DNA of 64,000 bases from Desertivibrio insolitus (GTDB taxonomy: Bacteria > Actinomycetota > Actinomycetes > Actinomycetales > Microbacteriaceae), in the NCBI RefSeq assembly GCF_017355965.1, contig NZ_JAFIQW010000004.1:62001-126000 (forward strand). Reading direction: 5' to 3'. Shown piece after piece: positions 57,744 through 64,000 of this stretch; the first letter of the stretch is position 1, and every line of letters begins with the position of its first letter. The notes under the pieces were generated by a model. The model made no database searches, had not been told where the DNA came from, and was given only the letters and a program-made list of their open reading frames with translations. Both the position numbers and the translations under genes were made by a program.

Positions 57744-60239
57744 ATGCTGCTCGAGCGCCTTCCCACCGGTGACGAGGCGCGGAACGACCCCGACGGGGTG
57801 TACGCCGCCTTCGTCGACTGGGTCGAGGAGGGCGGCATCTCGCTCTACCCGGCCCAGGACGAGGCGCTCATCGAGATCGTCTCCGGCAACAACGTCGTGC
57901 TCAGCACGCCGACCGGCACGGGCAAGTCGCTCGTCGCGGTGGGCGCGCACGCGGCCGCCGTCGCGGCCGGGGGGCGCAGCTACTACACCGCGCCGATCAA
58001 AGCCCTGGTCAGTGAGAAGTTCTTCGCCCTCGTCGACGTCTTCGGGGCGGAGAACGTCGGCATGGTCACGGGCGACAGCTCGGTCAACGCCGACGCCCCG
58101 ATCGTGTGCTGCACGGCGGAGATCCTCGCCAACCTCGCGCTGCGTCAGGGCCCGGATGCCGCGATCGATCAGGTCGTGATGGACGAGTTCCACTTCTACG
58201 CCGACCCCGAGCGGGGCTGGGCCTGGCAGGTGCCGCTCCTCGTGCTCGAGCGCGCCCAGTTCGTGCTGATGTCGGCGACGCTCGGCGACATGAGCGACCT
58301 CGCCGCCGACCTCACGCAACGGACGAAGCGCGAGACCGCGCTCGTGACGGGCGTCGAGCGCCCGGTGCCGCTGCACTACAGCTACGCGCTGTCGCCGGTG
58401 CACGAGACGGTCGACGAGCTGCTGCACACCGCCCAGTCGCCGGTCTACGTCGTGCACTTCTCCCAGGCGGATGCCCTCGAGCGCGCGCAGGCGCTGACGA
58501 GCGCGAAGATCGCGAGCCGAGAGCAGCGCGACGCGATCGCGGAGGCGATCGGCGACTTCCGCTTCACCACCAACTTCGGCCGCACCCTGTCGCGCCTGCT
58601 GCGCTCCGGGGTGGGCGTGCACCACGCGGGGATGCTGCCCAAGTACCGCCGACTCGTCGAACAGCTGGCGCAGCGCGGGCTGCTCCGGGTCATCTGCGGC
58701 ACCGACACGCTCGGAGTGGGCATCAACGTGCCCATCCGCAGCGTGCTGCTGACCGCGCTCACGAAGTTCGACGGCACGCGGATGCGGCAGCTCAACGCCC
58801 GCGAGTTCCACCAGATCGCCGGGCGCGCCGGACGCGCCGGCTTCGACACCGCCGGCACGGTCGTCGTGCAGGCGCCCGAGCATGAGATCGAGAACCAGCG
58901 CGCCCTCGAGAAGGCGGGCGACGATCCGAAGAAGCGGCGCAAGATCGTGCGCAAGAAGCCGCCGGAGGGCTTCGTCAGCTGGGGGCGTGGCAGCTTCGAC
59001 CGGCTGATCGTCGCCGAGCCCGAACGGCTCGAGTCACGGATGCAGATCACCTCGGCGATGATCATCAACGTCATCGCCCGGGGCGGGGACGCGTTCGCGA
59101 ACGTGCGCTCGCTCGTCTTCGACAATCACGAGCCGATGCCGCGCCGCTACGCGCTCGCCCGACGCGCGCTCGCGATCTTCCGCACGCTGCGGCAGGCGGG
59201 CATCGTCGAGGTGACCGCCGCCGGCGACATCCGGCTCACCGTCGACCTGCAGCCGAACTTCGCGCTCAACCAGCCGCTGTCGCCCTTCGCCCTCGCGGCG
59301 ATCGAGCTGCTCGACCCCGAGGACTCGGCGTACGCGCTCGATGTCGTGAGCGTCGTCGAGGCGACGCTCGACGATCCGCGTCCGGTGCTCGCGGAGCAGC
59401 AGTTCCGCGCCAGGGGCGAGGCCGTCGCCGCCATGAAGCGGGAGGGCGTCGAGTACGAGGAGCGGATGGAGCTGCTCGAGGACGTCACCTGGCCTCAGCC
59501 GCTCGCGGAGCTGCTCGAGCAGGCGTACGAGACGTTCGCCTCGACACAGGCGTGGGTGCGCGACTTCTCGCTGGCTCCGAAGTCGGTCGTGCGCGACATG
59601 TACGAGAAGGCGATGACGTTCGCCGAGTTCGTCGGCTACTACAAGCTCGCCCGGAGCGAGGGGCTCGTGCTGCGGTACCTCTCGAACGCCTACCGCGCGA
59701 TCCGGCAGACAGTGCCGGCGACCGCCCGCAATCAGGAGCTCGAAGACATCGTGGAGTGGCTCGGCGAGCTCGTCCGTCAGGTGGACTCGAGCCTGCTCGA
59801 CGAGTGGGAGCAACTCGTGAACCCGCGGGAGGTGCTCGAGGGTCCCGTCGTCCCGCCGCCGCCGCCGGATGTCACGACGAACCGTCGCGCCTTCACGGTG
59901 CTCGTGCGCAACGAGCTGTTCCGCCGGGTGCAGCTCGCCGCGCAGGAGCGCTGGGGCGACCTCGGCGAGCTCGACGGCGGGGTCGGCTGGCACTCCCTGC
60001 GATGGGCCGAGGCGCTCGACCCCTACTGGGACGAGCACGACGAGATCCTCACCGGACCGGACGCGCGGAGTCCGAAGATGCTCCTCATCGAGGAGCTCCC
60101 CGGGTCGTGGCGGGTGTGCCAGATCCTGGACGACCCCGAGGGCGACCACGACTGGGGCATCTCCGCCGAGGTCGATCTCGCCGCCTCGGCGGAGCAGGGC
60201 GTCGCGGTCGTCGCGGTCACCGACGTCGGCCGGCTGTAG
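57744..60239 (+). CDS. DEAD/DEAH-box RNA helicase with DUF3516 (Ski2-like)
   Basis: An 831-residue helicase. Motif I is STPTGTGKSLVAVG, motif II VVMDEFHFYADP, motif III LMSATLGDMSD, motif IV VYVVHFSQADALERA, motif V CGTDTLGVGINVPIR and motif VI HQIAGRAGRAGFDT. A long C-terminal DUF3516 region follows from about residue 380. It resembles Ski2/Mtr4-type enzymes and presumably unwinds structured RNA in RNA turnover. It is not the HelY form, which is longer. Confidence 0.92.
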   Translation: MLLERLPTGDEARNDPDGVYAAFVDWVEEGGISLYPAQDEALIEIVSGNNVVLSTPTGTGKSLVAVGAHAAAVAAGGRSYYTAPIKALVSEKFFALVDVFGAENVGMVTGDSSVNADAPIVCCTAEILANLALRQGPDAAIDQVVMDEFHFYADPERGWAWQVPLLVLERAQFVLMSATLGDMSDLAADLTQRTKRETALVTGVERPVPLHYSYALSPVHETVDELLHTAQSPVYVVHFSQADALERAQALTSAKIASREQRDAIAEAIGDFRFTTNFGRTLSRLLRSGVGVHHAGMLPKYRRLVEQLAQRGLLRVICGTDTLGVGINVPIRSVLLTALTKFDGTRMRQLNAREFHQIAGRAGRAGFDTAGTVVVQAPEHEIENQRALEKAGDDPKKRRKIVRKKPPEGFVSWGRGSFDRLIVAEPERLESRMQITSAMIINVIARGGDAFANVRSLVFDNHEPMPRRYALARRALAIFRTLRQAGIVEVTAAGDIRLTVDLQPNFALNQPLSPFALAAIELLDPEDSAYALDVVSVVEATLDDPRPVLAEQQFRARGEAVAAMKREGVEYEERMELLEDVTWPQPLAELLEQAYETFASTQAWVRDFSLAPKSVVRDMYEKAMTFAEFVGYYKLARSEGLVLRYLSNAYRAIRQTVPATARNQELEDIVEWLGELVRQVDSSLLDEWEQLVNPREVLEGPVVPPPPPDVTTNRRAFTVLVRNELFRRVQLAAQERWGDLGELDGGVGWHSLRWAEALDPYWDEHDEILTGPDARSPKMLLIEELPGSWRVCQILDDPEGDHDWGISAEVDLAASAEQGVAVVAVTDVGRL

Positions 60240-60247
60240 AACGAGGA

Positions 60248-60277
60248 AGGGCCCCGCCGGTTCCCCGGCGGAGCCCT
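60248..60277 (+). terminator. Hairpin terminator
   Basis: A stem of about 12 pairs with one C-A mismatch (AGGGC-C-CCGCCGG with CCGGCGG-A-GCCCT) and a four-base loop, between the helicase and the convergent Rho_N gene. Confidence 0.6.
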
Positions 60278-60293
60278 CCGTTCCGGACGACCC

Positions 60294-60767
60294 TTACTTC
60301 GCGAGCACCGCGAGCAGGTCGGCCTTGGTCATCCGCGAGTAGCCCGCGATGCCGCGCGACTTGGCCTCGTCGCGCAGGCGCTGGACAGTCCAGGTCGAGT
60401 CGGGCGCAGCGCCGGACCCGGTGCCGAGGCTCGGCGCGTCGTCGCTCGTCCTGGCCGTCGCGGGCGCGAGCGGCTCGCCGGTGGCGGGGGCGTCCGCGAC
60501 GGTCTCGTTGCTGCCGCCGTGCAGGTCGGCTGCCGGGGTGTCCGCGGGCTGCGCGAGGTCGTCGGAGTGCTTCTGCTCTTCGGGCACCGCCACCTCGAGG
60601 TCACCGCCGGGCTCGACCTCGGTCGCCGCGGCGGCCGTCGTGGTCGGAGCGGCGACGGAGGGGGTCTCCGACTCGGTGTCGCGGTCCTTCACGGGGACCT
60701 GGACGCCGTGCAGCGCCTGGGTCGCACGCGGGCTACGGGTGAACAGTCGCTTGATGAAGTTGGCCAT
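60294..60767 (-). CDS. Rho N-terminal-like (SAP-type) domain protein
   Basis: A 157-residue protein. A basic N-terminus (FIKRLFTRSPRATQ), an Ala/Pro/Glu-rich linker of about 100 residues, and a C-terminal Rho_N/SAP-type helix pair (TVQRLRDEAKSRGIAGYSRM, then TKADLLAVLAK). Such modules bind nucleic acid. There is no Rho ATPase domain. The function is unknown. Confidence 0.75.
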   Translation of the reverse strand: MANFIKRLFTRSPRATQALHGVQVPVKDRDTESETPSVAAPTTTAAAATEVEPGGDLEVAVPEEQKHSDDLAQPADTPAADLHGGSNETVADAPATGEPLAPATARTSDDAPSLGTGSGAAPDSTWTVQRLRDEAKSRGIAGYSRMTKADLLAVLAK

Positions 60768-60855
60768 GTGCTGTGTCGAATCTTTCGCGAGAAGTCGTGG
60801 GGATGGGCGGAGGCGCCCCTAGTCTGCCCGATGCCTCTTGATCCTGAGGGAATTC

Positions 60856-61458
60856 TCAGGAGGTCGTGTCGCCGCGCGACTGGCCCACGAGCACGTCCCA
60901 GAAGTACTGCAGATGACCGACCATGTCGACGCTCGGGTCGACCAGCCACTGCGTCTGCAGCCCGTCGGCGGCCGCGATGATCAACCGGGCGACACGCTCG
61001 GCGTCGAGCTGCTGCGGCACCTCGCCGCGGCGCTGTCGCTCCTCGATCGCCTGCCGCACGAGCGAGATCACGGTGGGATAGCGCTCGGTGAAGAACCGCC
61101 GCGACGGGGAGTCGGGATCGGTCTCGACCGTCGCGGCCATCGCCGTGTACAGCGCGACGAGCCCGGGCACCTCGGCGTTGGCGCGCATCGTGTCGAGGAA
61201 GCCGTGGATGGTGTCGCTCTCGCCCGCCCGCTCGACCGCGAGGGCGTCGCGCCGACGGAGCACCTCGACGAGCAGTTCCTCGCGCGAGGCGAAGTGGTGC
61301 AGAACGCCCGCCTTGGTGATACCGACGGCGTCGGCGATCTGCTGGATCGAGGCGTTCGTGAAGCCTGAGGTCGCGATGGTGTTCAGTGCGGCCTCGAGGA
61401 TGTCGCTGCGCTTCCGCTCGCCCTTGCGGTAGCTGCCACGCGGAGTCGTCGTGCTCAC
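60856..61458 (-). CDS. TetR family transcriptional regulator
   Basis: A 200-residue repressor. The N-terminal HTH is ILEAALNTIATSGFTNASIQ with QIADAVGITKAGVLHHFASR. The C-terminal ligand domain is AcrR-like. GGAGG lies before the GTG start. It is divergent from the Nramp-like transporter, which it may regulate; a CTGATCAG palindrome at 61522-61529 lies in the gap. Confidence 0.9.
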   Translation of the reverse strand: MSTTTPRGSYRKGERKRSDILEAALNTIATSGFTNASIQQIADAVGITKAGVLHHFASREELLVEVLRRRDALAVERAGESDTIHGFLDTMRANAEVPGLVALYTAMAATVETDPDSPSRRFFTERYPTVISLVRQAIEERQRRGEVPQQLDAERVARLIIAAADGLQTQWLVDPSVDMVGHLQYFWDVLVGQSRGDTTS

Positions 61459-61521
61459 CGGTCCTCCGTCCCAGGGCTCGTCATTGGGCCCGGAACCAAC
61501 TCTACGGCTCCACGGAAGACC

Positions 61522-61529
61522 CTGATCAG
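61522..61529. promoter_or_regulatory. Palindrome CTGATCAG, candidate TetR site
   Basis: An 8-bp perfect palindrome in the 102-base gap between the divergent TetR and transporter genes, about 20 bases upstream of the transporter -10. Short, so only suggestive. Confidence 0.25.
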
Positions 61530-61548
61530 TCGGGTTCCTGGACACTGC

Positions 61549-61554
61549 TACGGT
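61549..61554 (+). promoter_or_regulatory. -10 box of the Nramp-like gene
   Basis: TACGGT ends seven bases before the ATG at 61561; leaderless type, although GAAGG is in the spacer. Confidence 0.45.
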
Positions 61555-61560
61555 CGAAGG

Positions 61561-62832
61561 ATGAGCAAGGACGACGCGGTTCTCGACGACGCCCCCATGG
61601 AGTCCACGAAGCGGTGGCGGATCATCGGACCCGGTCTCGTCGTCGCGGCGACGGGCATCGGCGCCGGCGACCTCGTCGCCACCCTCGTCGCCGGCAGCCG
61701 CTTCGGCTACACGCTGCTCTGGGCGGCCGTGCTCGGCGTCGTGATCAAGATCGCCCTCGTCGAGGGAGCCGGCCGCTACACCCTGGCCACCGGCCGCACG
61801 ATCTTCCAGGGCTGGCGCTCGCTCGGCCGCTGGACGACCTTCTACTTCGCCCCCTACATCGTCATCTGGGGCTTCGTCTACGGCGCCGCCGCGATGTCGA
61901 GCTCGGCCCTGCCGCTGAAGGCGATGTTCCCGGGCGTCGACCTCAAGGTGTTCGCGATCGCGTGCGGTCTGGCCGGCGCCGCCCTCGTCTGGTTCGGCCG
62001 CTACCGCTTCTTCGAGAAGGTCATCGCGGTCTTCGTCGGCATCATGTTCGTGACTGTCGTCGGCGCCGCGATCGCGACCCTGCCGAACATCCCGCAACTG
62101 CTCGCCGGTCTCGTGCCGCGGATCCCGGAGAACTCCCTCGTCTACACGCTCGGCCTCGCCGGCGGCGTGGGCGGCACGATCACCCTCGCCGCCTACGGCT
62201 ACTGGCTGCGGGAGAAGGGCTGGGTCGCCCCGCGCTGGATGAAGGTCATGCGGCTCGACAACGCGGTCGCCTACGTCGTCTCGGGCATCTTCGTCATCTC
62301 GATGCTCGTCGTCGGCGCGGAGCTGCTCTACTCCGCCGACCTCACGATCGGCGACGGCGAGGCCGGGCTCGTCGACCTCGCGGCGATCCTCGGCGAGCGG
62401 TACGGCACGTTCATGACGTACTTCTTCCTGATCGGGTTCTTCGCCTCGTCGTTCTCCTCCGTGCTCGGCGTGTGGAACGGCGTCTCGTTGATGTTCGCCG
62501 ACTTCGTCGGCACCCTCCGCGGGCTCGACGAGGACGACCCCCGCCGTCTGAGCGGCGGCCTGTACTACCGCCTGTTCATCGTGCTGCTGACGATCCCGCC
62601 GATGTCGCTGCTGTTCCTCGGCCAGCCGATCGCGCTGATCGTCGCGTACGGAGTGCTCGGCGCGCTGTTCATGCCCTTCCTCGCGATCACGCTGCTCGTG
62701 CTGCTCAACACCTCGCGCACGCCGGCGCAGTGGCGCAACGGCTGGTTGGCGAACGGCATCCTGGGCCTCTGCGCCGCGCTCTTCATCGGCCTCGCGATCA
62801 ACGAACTCGTGCGGGTGCTCGGCACGCTCTGA
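61561..62832 (+). CDS. Nramp-superfamily transporter lacking the canonical metal motifs
   Basis: A 423-residue membrane protein with about 11 segments in the LeuT/Nramp fold. AGSRFGYTLLW after TM1 is typical of Nramp. But the metal-binding DPGN of TM1 is GAGD here (ATGIGAGDLVATLV) and the MPH of TM6 is replaced in GGTITLAAYGYWLRE. It may carry a different ion or substrate. It is divergent from TetR, which suggests ligand-induced expression. Confidence 0.82.
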   Translation: MSKDDAVLDDAPMESTKRWRIIGPGLVVAATGIGAGDLVATLVAGSRFGYTLLWAAVLGVVIKIALVEGAGRYTLATGRTIFQGWRSLGRWTTFYFAPYIVIWGFVYGAAAMSSSALPLKAMFPGVDLKVFAIACGLAGAALVWFGRYRFFEKVIAVFVGIMFVTVVGAAIATLPNIPQLLAGLVPRIPENSLVYTLGLAGGVGGTITLAAYGYWLREKGWVAPRWMKVMRLDNAVAYVVSGIFVISMLVVGAELLYSADLTIGDGEAGLVDLAAILGERYGTFMTYFFLIGFFASSFSSVLGVWNGVSLMFADFVGTLRGLDEDDPRRLSGGLYYRLFIVLLTIPPMSLLFLGQPIALIVAYGVLGALFMPFLAITLLVLLNTSRTPAQWRNGWLANGILGLCAALFIGLAINELVRVLGTL

Positions 62833-62927
62833 CCTCGGCGCTAGGGTTCGAGCAGGCGCGCGATCCGCGCCTGACCGAGGAGCGACGACGGCGACGCGAC
62901 CCGTGCCGTCGAGGAAAGGACGAGCGG

Positions 62928-64000
62928 ATGTCAGAAGACACCCTGTCCGGCGAGACCCGAGACGACGACGACGTCGACGTGACGCCGGTGAGCGGCCAGC
63001 CGGTGAGACTCGAGCGGGACTCGCTGGGGGAGCGCGAGGTGCCGGCGGAGGCGTACTGGGGCATCCACACGCTGCGCGCCCGCGAGAACTTCCCGATCAC
63101 CCGGCGCACCATCTCGGTGTTCCCCGATCTGCTCACCGCGTTCGCCTGCGTCAAGCAGGCGGCCGCGCGCGCCAACGCCGAGCTCGGCGTGCTCGACCGG
63201 CACAAGGCCGACGTGATCGACCGCGTGTGCGACGAGATCCGTGCGGGCAGGCTGCGCGACAGCTTCATCGTCGGCGTCATCCAGGGCGGCGCCGGCACCT
63301 CGACGAACATGAACGTCAACGAGGTGATCGCGAACCGCGGGCTCGAGCTGATGGGCCACGGGCGCGGGCAGTACGAGCACCTGCATCCGATCGACGACGT
63401 CAACCGCAGCCAGTCGACGAACGACGTCTACCCGACCGCGATCAAGCTCGCGATGGTGCTGTCGCTGCGCCGGCTGCTCGCCGAGCACGACCTGCTCACG
63501 CAGGCGTTCGCGCGCAAGGGCGAGGAGTTCGCGCACGTGCTCAAGGTCGGCCGCACCCAGCTGCAGGACGCCGTTCCGATGACGCTCGGGCAGGAGTTCA
63601 TGGGGTTCTCGCACACGATGCGCGAGGACTACGAGCGGCTGCTCGAGACCGTGCCGTGGCTCGGCGAGATCAACCTCGGCGCGACCGCGATCGGCACCGG
63701 AATCACCGCCGACCCGCGCTACGCGAAGACAGTGCGGCGGCACCTCGCCGAGATCACGGGGGAGGACATCCAGACGGCGCCCGACCTGATCGAGGCGACG
63801 AGCGACACCGGCGTCTTCATGGCGCTGAGCGGCATCCTCAAGCGCGCCGCGGTCAAGCTCTCGAAGATCTGCAACGACCTGCGGCTGCTCTCGAGCGGCC
63901 CGCAGGCCGGGCTCGGCGAGATCCAGCTGCCGCCGCGACAGGCCGGGTCGTCGATCATGCCGGGCAAGGTGAACCCGGTCATCCCCGAGGTGGTCAACCA
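62928..64000 (+). CDS. aspA: Aspartate ammonia-lyase (3' end beyond the window)
   Basis: 357 codons are visible before the edge. It is a fumarase/aspartase superfamily enzyme that splits aspartate to fumarate and ammonia. Motifs: GGAGTSTNMNVNEVIANRG, HPIDDVNRSQSTNDVYPTAI and the SS-loop signature GSSIMPGKVNPVIPEVVNQ, which is AspA-type and not FumC-type. An acidic N-terminal extension of about 30 residues precedes the fold. AGGAAAGGA lies upstream of the ATG. The gap from 62833 to 62927 shows nothing else. Confidence 0.9.
   Translation, partial: MSEDTLSGETRDDDDVDVTPVSGQPVRLERDSLGEREVPAEAYWGIHTLRARENFPITRRTISVFPDLLTAFACVKQAAARANAELGVLDRHKADVIDRVCDEIRAGRLRDSFIVGVIQGGAGTSTNMNVNEVIANRGLELMGHGRGQYEHLHPIDDVNRSQSTNDVYPTAIKLAMVLSLRRLLAEHDLLTQAFARKGEEFAHVLKVGRTQLQDAVPMTLGQEFMGFSHTMREDYERLLETVPWLGEINLGATAIGTGITADPRYAKTVRRHLAEITGEDIQTAPDLIEATSDTGVFMALSGILKRAAVKLSKICNDLRLLSSGPQAGLGEIQLPPRQAGSSIMPGKVNPVIPEVVN

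Overview
The window is very GC-rich chromosomal DNA with short gaps, many GTG starts, ATGA/GTGA overlaps between neighbours and several families typical of Actinobacteria (DUF2510, DUF4333, DUF3516 helicase, Stealth, DUF5997, Rho_N-like protein). This points to a Gram-positive actinomycete, most likely of the family Microbacteriaceae. The taxonomic call is inference from gene content. I see no rRNA, tRNA, CRISPR array, insertion sequence or phage genes. About 74 protein genes are supported, mostly housekeeping and accessory metabolism.

Region by region. 0-9.3 kb: ROK sugar kinase, SRPBCC protein, DUF2243 plus CtaG-like membrane pair, SGNH hydrolase, homocysteine methyltransferase, macro-domain protein, then a FAD/Rieske oxidoreductase translationally coupled to an iron-sulfur photolyase. 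9.3-11.4 kb: a gene-free stretch with a duplicated 74-bp element, and a lower-GC secreted SLH-like protein. 11.5-24.7 kb: a SNF2 helicase coupled to a Stealth phosphotransferase, a phosphoesterase, a prolyl oligopeptidase, a DksA-type zinc protein divergent from a CYTH-CHAD protein, a maltokinase, a catalytically degenerate hydrolase and a PanE-like reductase. 24.7-35.6 kb: aminotransferase IV, thioredoxin, DeoC, CBS protein, formaldehyde-dehydrogenase-like ADH, amidohydrolase, an MRJP-like protein, a LysR effector domain without HTH divergent from DUF5997, and a PAP2-diacylglycerol kinase fusion.

35.6-51.6 kb: an SDR, then two NERD-domain genes each beside a small membrane protein (36.4-37.7 kb and 46.0-47.4 kb). 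The second pair lies between two paralogous DUF2510-TM-DUF4333 envelope proteins. A TM0106 nuclease-helicase fusion, MarR and S4 proteins and RecQ are also here. 51.6-64 kb: carboxylesterase, ribokinase, ZIP transporter, a leftward run of six small genes (five acidic, low-complexity proteins and one YtxH-like membrane protein), a Ski2-like DUF3516 helicase, a Rho_N protein, TetR divergent from an Nramp-like transporter without the usual metal ligands, and the start of aspartate ammonia-lyase, cut by the window edge.

Two signals run through the whole window. More than twenty genes have a TAnnnT-type -10 box ending 6-8 bases before the start codon and no Shine-Dalgarno site, which predicts leaderless mRNAs; this also settles several start codons. 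Strong GC-rich hairpins sit at many convergent ends and serve as probable terminators although they lack clear T-tracts.
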